In this document: positions 15,772 to 22,166 of the stretch, piece after piece
How the letters are laid out: every line of letters starts with the position of its first letter
How positions within the stretch are numbered: position 1 is the stretch's first letter
From: CAZHYV01 sp964537055
GTDB taxonomy: Bacteria > Myxococcota_A > Polyangia > Palsa-1104 > JAEUJZ01
Reading direction: 5' to 3'
DNA: 24,449 nucleotides
NCBI GenBank assembly: GCA_964537055.1
Contig: CAZHYV010000010.1
Span: 1 to 24,449 of the forward strand
Made by a program: the position numbers and the translations under genes
Notes under the pieces: model-generated
Told to the model about the DNA's origin: nothing
The model's database searches: none
What the model saw: the letters and a program-made list of their open reading frames with translations, nothing else

Positions 15772-15893
15772 CTTGGATAGGACCGATCGTAGGCAACGAT
15801 GGAGAAAAGAGTGGGAATTTTTTGAGAGTAAGACAAAAAGGAGAAAGAATCGTCGAGAAATGAACCGTTGAAAGACTCACAGGAGGTCAACAG

Positions 15894-16268
15894 TTACATT
15901 TTTTTCTTCTCTGCCAATAAGGATGTCCCTTTGCCAAAGGAAAGCCAACAAGGATCTTCCCCTAACGCTTCTGCCAGCTGAGACATGGTATGCGTCGTCA
16001 CGCCTCGAATGAGTTTCCCCTGTTCAATTTGGCGAATCGTGGTGGGCTGAATTCCAGAGCGGCGAGATAATTCGTAGTAGCTATAGCCACTGAGTTTACG
16101 TGCTTTCGCAAATCGTTTGGCTTGGTCGAGTGCAAGGAGCCGATAAGGAACCCGAGGGACCTGCTTTTGGGGCCGTCCCCTCAATTTTCGAGGTTTTGAG
16201 GGGGTCTCAGGGGGGTCCTCTCGTCTGGGCCGTCCCCGCGGTCTTTTCTCTTTTTGCTCTTCGGTCAT
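15894..16268 (-). CDS. AT-hook plus XRE helix-turn-helix repressor candidate
   Basis: 124 residues. Two AT-hooks, RPRGRPRR (core at 10-14) and KLRGRPQK (core at 29-33), separated by a Pro/Glu/Lys linker, then an XRE domain at about 51-113: ALDQAKRFAKARKLSGYSYY, ELSRRSGIQPTTIRQIEQGK, MSQLAEALGEDPCWLSFGKG. The 'W-L-x-x-G-x-G' close is typical of phage-type XRE regulators. AT-hooks bind the minor groove of A/T-rich DNA, which abounds in the intergenic region in front of this gene. It lies divergent to a plus-strand operon of small genes, the layout of a lysogeny or early-gene switch. No strong ribosome site. Confidence 0.7.
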   Translation of the reverse strand: MTEEQKEKRPRGRPRREDPPETPSKPRKLRGRPQKQVPRVPYRLLALDQAKRFAKARKLSGYSYYELSRRSGIQPTTIRQIEQGKLIRGVTTHTMSQLAEALGEDPCWLSFGKGTSLLAEKKKM

Positions 16269-16438
16269 AGAAGCATTCTAAAAACATGAGCTTTTTTAAG
16301 TAAATTTAAAAAAATTTCAGACGGGAGATTCCATTATTTTTATATTTTGCTTGCATTAAAAAGCTCTATAATTAAGAATTAATCGTGTAGGAGATAAACC
16401 TTTTTACGCTGGTTTCCTAGAGGAGAGAGCAACTTTCA
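16269..16438. promoter_or_regulatory. AT-rich divergent control region with a TATAAT box
   Basis: Between the AT-hook/HTH gene and the plus-strand small-gene operon. A perfect TATAAT (16367-16372) reads rightwards; the best -35 is a poor TTTTGC at 16345. Directly after it, AATTAA occurs twice eight bases apart (16370-16383), possible operator or AT-hook target. Several A/T-only runs (16300-16320, 16333-16348) are natural AT-hook sites. Promoter call rests on one good hexamer plus position. Confidence 0.4.
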
Positions 16439-16717
16439 ATGAAGACTCAACCGTCGTATCGATATGCAAACGGAATTCGCAAGCAAGTGGAAGCATGGCT
16501 TTTGCATCAAGAGGTCATACAAAAATCCATTCTCGACTGTCGGCCGGGAGAGCTCCTTGTGTGGCCGACTAGACTGATTAGTGAGGTCTGTTCGGTCACC
16601 CGCATGGGAAATTCCTATGTTTCTCTTCTTCAACGAGAAGAAGATGGAAAACTCTATCCCAGAAAATTACGCATCGATCGTCTGATGTCTGTTGTTGTTC
16701 TCAAGGAGGGAGCATGA
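16439..16717 (+). CDS. Small early protein, unknown function
   Basis: 92 residues, first gene of a four-gene overlapping plus-strand operon. GAGGAG lies 13-18 bases before the ATG, rather far. Contains GELLVWPTRLISEVCSVTRM and DGKLYPRKLRIDRLMSVVVL; mixed alpha/beta, neutral to basic, no recognised family. Its stop overlaps the next start (ATGA). Expression probably from the TATAAT promoter facing the HTH gene. Confidence 0.65.
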   Translation: MKTQPSYRYANGIRKQVEAWLLHQEVIQKSILDCRPGELLVWPTRLISEVCSVTRMGNSYVSLLQREEDGKLYPRKLRIDRLMSVVVLKEGA

Positions 16718-16893
16718 ACGCTTCTTTCGAAGAGTGCTTGAAGCCATGGGAGGCACAGGTTACGACCCATCCATTGCAGGGCCTACATCACATCGAATGG
16801 TTCGAGCAGAATTCCTTTCACATTTTGGTAAGGCAGAACTTGGTGAAGCAAACCCTCATCGATTTCCTTAACGGAGGTCCTCATGCAACGTGA
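16714..16893 (+). CDS. 59-residue early protein, unknown function
   Basis: ATG overlaps the previous stop (ATGA) and has AAGGAGGG six bases upstream, a very strong ribosome site. The reading frame (opening MNASFEECLKPWEAQ, ending LIDFLNGGPHAT) runs 59 codons and overlaps the next gene by 11 bases. No family recognised; contains aromatic and His-rich LHHIEWFEQNSFHIL. Support is the ribosome site and the overlaps on both sides. Confidence 0.65.
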   Translation: MNASFEECLKPWEAQVTTHPLQGLHHIEWFEQNSFHILVRQNLVKQTLIDFLNGGPHAT

Positions 16894-17149
16894 ACTTGCT
16901 GATTTTGTTAATGAACTGCGTACCTATCATATACCACGCAGGAAACAAACCGAGCCTTCGATCGAAGGATGCTTTCGAGTTCCTGACAGTGGGTGTTCCT
17001 CTGCGGACTATGTTCCGCTGGATGCCTACCTGGAAGAAAGTGTCAATCTGCGATTGCTGGAAACAATTGAAAGATTTCAGGTGGATACGCTTGAAAAGCT
17101 GCGAGCGGTGCTTGAGAACCTCGAACAAGAGGATTGGATCTTTCCGTAA
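16883..17149 (+). CDS. Small acidic early protein, unknown function
   Basis: 88 residues with GGAGG five bases before the ATG. ELADFVNELRTYHIPRRK and then a C-terminal helical acidic part (LDAYLEESVNLRLLETIERF and LRAVLENLEQEDWIFP). No family recognised. Overlaps the 59-residue gene by 11 bases. Confidence 0.65.
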   Translation: MQRELADFVNELRTYHIPRRKQTEPSIEGCFRVPDSGCSSADYVPLDAYLEESVNLRLLETIERFQVDTLEKLRAVLENLEQEDWIFP

Positions 17150-17161
17150 GGTGCGCTCATT

Positions 17162-17380
17162 TTGGAAAGATATCAAAAACATGTAGAAGAAGACGCCTCT
17201 CTTTGGGAGCACATTCGCGATCCTCGGGAAGCCTTATGGATTCAGGCCTACTTTACCTATGCGAATGCGTTCAAGCATCGAGTTGAGCAAAAGGTACAAA
17301 CAGCTCTGGAGAAAGCAGAAAGTCAGGCCTCAGGGATTGAACGAAGAGCAGCCTTCGATGCTTACAAAGACTTTTGGTAG
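17162..17380 (+). CDS. Small helical protein with TTG start, unknown function
   Basis: 72 residues. The only start codon with suitable spacing is TTG; AAGGTG lies 8-10 bases before it and an in-frame TAA lies four codons upstream. Entirely helical and charged: LWEHIRDPREALWIQAYFTY, then HRVEQKVQTALEKAESQASG. No family recognised. Last gene of the plus-strand operon, converging on the small terminase gene. Confidence 0.55.
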   Translation: MERYQKHVEEDASLWEHIRDPREALWIQAYFTYANAFKHRVEQKVQTALEKAESQASGIERRAAFDAYKDFW

Positions 17381-17532
17381 GGTACCTAGTTGCTATGGAA
17401 GAGCCCCTCTTTCTTTTTTGTCTTCGATAGCCTGATTGCATGATCAAAGAAGATCTCTATGCTGTCGATACTTATTGCTCATGGAATACCTCTCTATGTA
17501 GGCATTTATCTAGAGCCTAGGTGCGTAGAACA

Positions 17533-18360
17533 TCATGAAGATGTCTGATTTTTTATTTGGATTTGATGCAGCATCTCTTTTAATTCAGTGAGGTGTTCGG
17601 CTAAATCTTCGTCCTTTGCAATCATGGCATAGGTTGAACCGAGCTTTTGCAGGGCCTCTCGTTTCCCTTCAGGTGTCAGATCCGGATGCGTCAGAGATTG
17701 ATGAATTGCTTCGACAATTTGAATGCGGAGATACAGCCGTGCCTCTACATCATTGGTGGGTCTTTTGGTTTGCTGGTAGGCAGCAATCGAAGGGTCCGCC
17801 TCTTTGAGAAGCTTTAGAACCCGCTGGAGCATCCAGCGAGCCTGAATCTGAGACGGCCGCTGTCTTTGTTTTGGTTTGGGGGAAGGCTGATAGTCCTGGA
17901 CAAGCGCCATTTGCTCGCACACTTGTTCAAACAAGGTAGGAGCTTCTGCTTCTGCGGTGGCAAGCTTGGTTCCATCAATCTCGCTCCGAAACCGTAAGAA
18001 CGTCGCGAGTTCTTTGAGCTGATTCTGCTGAAAACATCGGGCGATGGCTCGTTCGAGCTGGGCGAGCGTCAAGAGGCGGTTGTGTTTCCTTTCGCTCCAG
18101 GACTGCTCAAACACGCGGGCCTTGGCTTTTTGCAAATACCAAGAAATTGTGCGGGCAGGCATGGGGTTTCCTTGCTCATCGCACCACCTTGGGGGTCCAT
18201 GCTTACAAGCGTGTTCTGGACGCTGGCTGCACACGGTACATCCTGGAAGAGGACCAGGACTTTGGAGTCTCTGGATAATTTGTGGGCGCGTGGCTCCTTC
18301 GAGCCAGAGGGCGGTGATCTCTTCAAGCCTCTGTTCGAGGAGCATCTGGTCTGCGCGCAT
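17533..18360 (-). CDS. Terminase small subunit candidate with zinc-binding-like insertion
   Basis: 275 residues. N-terminal helix-turn-helix (LEEITALWLEGATRPQIIQR). Then C41-x2-C44 ... H50-x-C52-x-H54 ... C60, a compact Cys/His cluster like a zinc knuckle. Next ARTISWYLQKAKARVFEQSW and LTLAQLERAIARCFQQNQL, KELATFLRFRSEIDGTKL: the helical oligomer region seen in small terminases ('y..rA...', '..L..l...A...gd....al..l...a.l.G'). The C-terminal half is helical and polar. The start overlaps just after the preceding 85-residue gene. Small terminases recognise phage DNA and load the large subunit. It lies two cassettes away from the large subunit, which is unusual. Function inferred from pattern and position. 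Confidence 0.6.
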   Translation of the reverse strand: MRADQMLLEQRLEEITALWLEGATRPQIIQRLQSPGPLPGCTVCSQRPEHACKHGPPRWCDEQGNPMPARTISWYLQKAKARVFEQSWSERKHNRLLTLAQLERAIARCFQQNQLKELATFLRFRSEIDGTKLATAEAEAPTLFEQVCEQMALVQDYQPSPKPKQRQRPSQIQARWMLQRVLKLLKEADPSIAAYQQTKRPTNDVEARLYLRIQIVEAIHQSLTHPDLTPEGKREALQKLGSTYAMIAKDEDLAEHLTELKEMLHQIQIKNQTSS

Positions 18361-18361
18361 G

Positions 18362-18619
18362 CTACGTCTGCCTTGGTCTTCGCTTTGGTGTTGGCTTGGG
18401 AGGGGAAGACTCCGGTGCTTCGTTTAACTCCTGTGCTTGCTTCTCTTTGTCTGGGTCGGTCAAAAGCCCCCAATAGATCAAATCGAGGAGGTCTTGGGCC
18501 TCCTTCCGCTGTTCCGGCGCAAGGAGGGCCAGCAATTTGGGTCTGGTATTCATTTCCCTAAGACGGTGGGTTTCCGCATTCTGCTGCCGGATTCGATTCC
18601 GAGCGCCCGAAGCTTTCAT
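18362..18619 (-). CDS. Small charged protein upstream of the small terminase gene
   Basis: 85 residues, AAGGA about 9 bases before the ATG. MKASGARNRIRQQNAETHRL is basic, LALLAPEQRKEAQDLLDLIY and WGLLTDPDKEKQ helical, and the end (PPKPTPKRRPRQT) basic and disordered. No family recognised; in Mu-like phages one or two small proteins of unknown role precede the terminase genes. It ends one base before the next start, so the two are cotranslated. Confidence 0.6.
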   Translation of the reverse strand: MKASGARNRIRQQNAETHRLREMNTRPKLLALLAPEQRKEAQDLLDLIYWGLLTDPDKEKQAQELNEAPESSPPKPTPKRRPRQT

Positions 18620-19068
18620 TGGTATCGGTCCTTAAAGTTGGTTGATTCTTTCGAGGATACACAGAATCGTTCTTGATGACTGAAGTTTTTAGGAGCGGGA
18701 CAGTTGCTAAGAAAAAAAGACGGTCCCATTTTATTGCACAAATTTGTTCCAACCTCCTTTTGTCGTCGGAGTGTTTGGTTCCATCCATGAATTTGTGCAA
18801 CAAAAGACAATAAAATCGAAGTGTGTTTCCTTGGGCTGTACCTCAAAAGGTCCCTCGGACGAACCCTTTGGGGTGGGCGCCCTTTACGCGCGAGGCATCG
18901 TAAAATCGAGCCTTGGGCTGCTGTCAGTCACCTGTACAATAAAATCGGCCAGTCGGGGGAGAACTCTTTTTAGATCGATTGATGTCCTGGCTGAGGACAG
19001 TATAGCTGCTTTCGATTGGCAATTTCCTTGCTCTTATGCGACGATGGCTATCATTGGGTGAAGGATCT
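18620..19068. promoter_or_regulatory. Non-coding region with long inverted repeat and iterated TAAAATCG
   Basis: No credible gene in 449 bases between the leftward packaging genes and the rightward DUF5946 gene. It holds a 16-base inverted repeat matching at 15 positions (18729-18744 TTTTATTGCACAAATT against 18790-18805), with CCAACCTCC/GGAGTGTTTGG inside the loop as a second, bulged stem. TAAAATCG occurs at 18811, 18901 and 18940 (ACAATAAAATCG exactly at 18807-18818 and 18936-18947), the inverted relative CAATAAAAT at 18727-18735, and CCTTGGGCTG twice (18829, 18911). GGGCGCCC palindrome at 18875. Beside a small terminase gene, such iterated sites suggest a packaging site or an operator array. 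Confidence 0.45.
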
Positions 19069-19551
19069 ATGCGGAAAGAGAGTCAGGAACGAAAACCTTG
19101 CTCAGGCTGCGGCCTGCTTGTAGAAGAAGGAGAGGTTGGGTGTCACCGCTTTGTGGAGCAACTGTGGGCACGTGAATTTAGCGACCCGGCATATTTTCGG
19201 GTGCATCGCCTTTGCGTGGATGCTTATTGCCTTCAACACCCCGACAAGTACTGCATTTCTGTAAAATCTTTTGTCGCTCATTTTGTAAACTTAGGTTGGT
19301 TTGTTGAGTATAGCAATCAGGGCCGATTAAGATTCCATGAAAAACTTAAACAGTGGCTTCATCACTTGCCTTCTTTCGAAAAGCCGCAACTTCCTTTGTT
19401 TCGGGGACAACTCACCGTAGCAAGCGTGCTTGGCGCAGGCGATCCAGAAACCTACACCCAAGCGGTCGGAGCCTGGGCGAAATCGGTCTGGGAAGCCTAC
19501 GCACCTCTTCATCCGATCGCGAAGGCATGGTTCGAACAAGTGCTTCGATAG
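19069..19551 (+). CDS. DUF5946 family protein
   Basis: 160 residues. GAAGGA lies 4-9 bases before the chosen ATG; an ATG eleven codons earlier lacks a ribosome site. CSGCG at 11-15, then WAREFSDPAYFRVHRLCVDA and YCLQHPDKYC, then SFVAHFVNLGWFVEYSNQGR: the order and residues of DUF5946 (Cys-rich opening, 'E.sdpaYf..hrl.vDaY..QHp', then helix). Function of the family is unknown; the Cys pair may bind metal. Stands alone between the non-coding region and the astacin gene, so it is probably an accessory (moron) gene. Confidence 0.75.
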   Translation: MRKESQERKPCSGCGLLVEEGEVGCHRFVEQLWAREFSDPAYFRVHRLCVDAYCLQHPDKYCISVKSFVAHFVNLGWFVEYSNQGRLRFHEKLKQWLHHLPSFEKPQLPLFRGQLTVASVLGAGDPETYTQAVGAWAKSVWEAYAPLHPIAKAWFEQVLR

Positions 19552-19820
19552 TAACGAGGTTCTGCTCATTCTGATGATTTCCGTTCTCTTGCCAGCCATT
19601 GCATATCATCCCGCATAGATATAAAGCTGAGACTCGCTCCAGATTCCTGGAAGTTTTCGGGCAAAAGAGATAGAAGCAAGAACTTGATTGCTTGTCACAC
19701 TTTAGCAGCACTTGTTTATGCTCTAAGCAAACGGAACAACTTAGATTTTTTACCTTTCCCTTTGGAACGTGCTATATCTGCCCTTACGACCGAAATCCTT
19801 CGGTAGATAGGAGCACTTTA
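19552..19820. other. Intergenic, nothing recognised
   Basis: 269 bases between the DUF5946 and astacin genes. I see no clear hairpin with T-run, no gene with a ribosome site and no RNA gene; the frame that extends upstream of the astacin start is open here by chance. Confidence 0.4.
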
Positions 19821-21410
19821 ATGAGAAAGCATGTGTTTCGTTTTATTTCATCTTTTGTCATGACATCAACTTTGATTTTCGCCGGATGTGAATCCCCCAG
19901 CGAGGGGCCTCCAAATGAAGCTCCTGTTTCTCTCCAAGCGCAGGGAGCTACCAGCCCTTTGCCCGAGGTCAAAACTGGGTGTTTGTATGGGAAAGGGCCG
20001 GTGAGCTACGTGATGCGAGGGGAATGGGCAGTGGTCGGAGGAGACATGCTATTCCGGCCGGAAGAGCTGGCCTGTCCTCCCGAGACAGATCCTCCCATCC
20101 AATCTTTAGGGGGCGTGACAGGGATTACTGCAGCATTTAAAAAATGGCCGTACGGCGTTGTTCCCTATGTCATTGATCCGGCTCTTCCACAACAAGATCG
20201 AGTGCAGGAAGCTATTCGTCATTGGCATACACTCACGTCCATCCGATTTGTTCCAAAAACAAGCGAGACGGATTATATCCTATTCACGCCTGAGCCCACA
20301 GGAGTAGGCGCGTCTTTCTCTTACGTGGGAATGACAGGCGGGTTACAGAAAATTTGGATTAGTAAAGGCGCGAATACAAAATCTGTGGCTCATGAGATGG
20401 GTCATGCCATTGGTTTATTTCACCAGCACCAGTCTCCTTATCGGGACCGCCATATTAAGGTTCACCTTGATCGGGTAGAGCCAGCATTTGTCTACGCGTT
20501 TGATAAGCTGCCCCATGTAGAGGCTTTTGATATTACCAGTTACGACTATCAGTCTATTATGCATTATCCTGCTGAGGCGTTTAGCAAAGATTGGAGACCC
20601 ACCATCGAGCGTCTTGACGGTGGCTTTGCGATTGGAGGGATGGAGCTTTCGGAAGGAGACGTTCGGACAGTAGAGCAGATGTACGGTCCTTTCATCTTTA
20701 GCCATAAAGGAAAAATTCCTGGATATGAGTGTACACTCGTCAAGCCTCCTGGGGAAACCTCTGTCTGGGACGATAATTATCTATGTGTTCGTGATATAGG
20801 TTTTCCCATTAAGTTTTCATTGAAGAGTGTACCTGATCCCACAAGTACCTGTCTAAAGCTTGAGGACCCCTCGGATTCTCATGCATCCGCTTCCTTCTTA
20901 TGTTACAAAGGTGGTATTGGATTTACTCTTTCTTTTTCCCACCGCGGACCCATCGGTGGGAAAAAGTGTATCCAATTCTATGAGCCTGATGATTCCAGTT
21001 GGACAGATAACTACCTATGTTATGATGAGACTCTGCTTAGCTGGAAACCTTACCTACCTCTACCTCTGGGGTCCCCCTTATCAGTGATTTGTACGTCGCT
21101 TTATCAGCCTGGAAAAGCAGCGATTTGGGCACTGGGAAAACTCTGCTTTTTTGATGGATCCCCTACGTTTAGGTTTGTGCATGGAACTCCTCCTAGTGAC
21201 TCATTATGTACGTTGCTTGATGAACCTATGGATTCGACCTGGAAGGATAATTATCTCTGTTCTGTCAAAGAGCGCCCTCTCCGGCTTACCTGGGTGAACG
21301 ATGGAAAACTGGTTCCAAATAAGACTTGTGTGCAGATTTATGAACCCGACCCAGACACAGGAAAACCAGATTCTACTGGCGGCTGGGATAATAATTATCT
21401 CTGTTACTAG
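19821..21410 (+). CDS. Astacin-type zinc metalloprotease lipoprotein with C-terminal repeats
   Basis: 529 residues. GGAG lies seven bases before the ATG; the signal peptide starts there (MRKHVFRFISSFVMTSTLIF, AGC lipobox with Cys at about 23), so the longer upstream frame is not used. Catalytic domain about 95-290: WPYGVVPYVIDPALPQQDRV is the astacin opening, HEMGHAIGLFHQHQSPYRD at 191-209 is the zinc motif (HExxHxxGxxH; the usual Glu after the third His is Gln), and SIMHY at about 245-249 is the Met-turn with its Tyr. Residues 295-529 are six repeats of about 40, each with C-x-x-x-x-x-P...W-x-D-N-Y-L-C. Anchored to a membrane and probably exposed. An accessory gene with no structural neighbour. 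Confidence 0.85.
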   Translation: MRKHVFRFISSFVMTSTLIFAGCESPSEGPPNEAPVSLQAQGATSPLPEVKTGCLYGKGPVSYVMRGEWAVVGGDMLFRPEELACPPETDPPIQSLGGVTGITAAFKKWPYGVVPYVIDPALPQQDRVQEAIRHWHTLTSIRFVPKTSETDYILFTPEPTGVGASFSYVGMTGGLQKIWISKGANTKSVAHEMGHAIGLFHQHQSPYRDRHIKVHLDRVEPAFVYAFDKLPHVEAFDITSYDYQSIMHYPAEAFSKDWRPTIERLDGGFAIGGMELSEGDVRTVEQMYGPFIFSHKGKIPGYECTLVKPPGETSVWDDNYLCVRDIGFPIKFSLKSVPDPTSTCLKLEDPSDSHASASFLCYKGGIGFTLSFSHRGPIGGKKCIQFYEPDDSSWTDNYLCYDETLLSWKPYLPLPLGSPLSVICTSLYQPGKAAIWALGKLCFFDGSPTFRFVHGTPPSDSLCTLLDEPMDSTWKDNYLCSVKERPLRLTWVNDGKLVPNKTCVQIYEPDPDTGKPDSTGGWDNNYLCY

Positions 21411-21524
21411 TCTTACAAGGGCATTCGGTGAGAAGCGGCCCTCATCGGTAAGGCGAATATAGCACAAAACTTCATTTCCTAATGAGAGAATGATCCCCCT
21501 TCGTTGCCCTTCTTTAGAAGTCAC
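21411..21524 (-). pseudogene. Possible truncated gene coupled to the Cys-rich protein
   Basis: A GTG overlaps the stop of the Cys-rich gene (GTGA) and opens a frame reading TSKEGQRRGIILSLGNEVLC, then YIRLTDEGRFSPNALVRL over the 38 codons before it meets the astacin gene on the other strand. The frame continues antisense through about 200 bases of astacin coding sequence, where the residues lose any protein-like character. This suggests a real gene whose 3' part was replaced when the astacin gene arrived. Low confidence. Confidence 0.3.
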
Positions 21525-21736
21525 CTCATCCCTTTTAAATACCTGAGCTTGCCTTGTTTCATACGCTTTAATTTCCCATATGTTTGGATAATCGCTTGAT
21601 GGGCAGGAGCGAGCTTCTGCGCAGCCTCCTCTTCCGTTAGAAAGAAACCGTAATATCCGGTTCCTGCACGTTCGCAGGAAGGACACATACAATCACAGTG
21701 ATGCTTTTGAGGATCAATGGAAGGAGGAGAAGACAT
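21521..21736 (-). CDS. Small Cys-rich protein, unknown function
   Basis: 71 residues. Contains HHCDCMCPSCERAG (Cys at 14, 16, 18 and 21), suited to one metal ion, then TGYYGFFLTEEEAAQKLAPA and a basic helix ending KLRYLKGMR. Ribosome site is weak (AAGAAACGCTG). Codons look normal and a second frame overlaps its stop as in an operon. No family recognised. Confidence 0.45.
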   Translation of the reverse strand: MSSPPSIDPQKHHCDCMCPSCERAGTGYYGFFLTEEEAAQKLAPAHQAIIQTYGKLKRMKQGKLRYLKGMR

Positions 21737-21855
21737 CAGCGTTTCTTATTCAGTAAAAAAATAGAGCGATAGACTGGATGTGGAATGTAAAACATGACAT
21801 AGTAGCTGGTTAGCCGATGAACCGAATGCAGATCTCTCTACACAGAATCCCTTTA

Positions 21856-21892
21856 TTTGTACACCATACAAACATAGGTGTTGTTTGTACAA
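21856..21892. promoter_or_regulatory. Palindromic operator region ahead of the HTH-DUF4209 pair
   Basis: TTTGTA-CACCA-TACAAA (21856-21872), a perfect 6-base inverted repeat with 5-base spacer, followed at 21885-21892 by the palindrome TTGTACAA; the sequence TTTGTACA occurs twice 28 bases apart. The HTH gene starts 29 bases further on. Likely autoregulatory binding sites of that HTH protein. Confidence 0.5.
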
Positions 21893-21920
21893 GTGTCAAC
21901 CTTTCTTTTGGAGAGTGCCG

Positions 21921-22166
21921 ATGTTGACTCGGGAACATGTACGCATGGCACGGGCCGCTCTTCAGTGGAGCGTACGGAAGCTGGCCGAGCAAGCTGGAGT
22001 GACTGCAAATACAGTCAGTCGCTTTGAGAATGGCGCAGATGCAAAAGGAGAGACCTTACGCAAGATTCAACGGGCGTTTGAACAAGCAGGTATCGAGTTT
22101 ATCTCTGAACGAGATGGTAGCCTCGGTGTACGTTTGATGAAACAAGAGCATGCAAGAAAGTTTTAA
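21921..22166 (+). CDS. XRE helix-turn-helix protein, antitoxin-like partner of DUF4209 protein
   Basis: 81 residues. GGAG lies seven bases before the chosen ATG; an ATG-equivalent twelve codons upstream would run through it. MLTREHVRMARAALQWSVRK, LAEQAGVTANTVSRFENGAD and ETLRKIQRAFEQAGIEFISE are a full XRE domain, followed by 'GI-E-F-I...G-x-x-G-V-R-L' as in many small phage regulators. Its 3' end overlaps the DUF4209 gene by 17 bases, so the two proteins are translated together. Paired regulators of this sort often repress the operon and may neutralise the partner. Confidence 0.8.
   Translation: MLTREHVRMARAALQWSVRKLAEQAGVTANTVSRFENGADAKGETLRKIQRAFEQAGIEFISERDGSLGVRLMKQEHARKF

Noticed and set aside
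17381..17550. Terminator candidates in the convergent gap (ACATC...GATGT before TTTTTT)
   Set aside because: Stem of five bases with the T-run four bases away and inside the opposing gene's end; too weak to list as a feature.
18082..18561. 159-residue plus-strand frame
   Set aside because: Antisense to the small terminase and 85-residue genes, no ribosome site, shadow composition (Leu/Ser/Trp/Gly-rich).
18558..18846. Minus-strand frames upstream of the 85-residue gene
   Set aside because: They need TTG or non-coupled starts, pass through the inverted repeat and overlap the start of a better supported gene.
10741..18960. CRISPR-like reading of the GACCAA and TAAAATCG repeats
   Set aside because: Repeats are only 6-12 bases with short spacers and few copies; they fit protein-binding sites, not a CRISPR array.
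21204..21410. Minus-strand coding continuation antisense to astacin
   Set aside because: The astacin frame with its conserved repeats is clearly the coding strand; only the part outside it was kept as a possible remnant.
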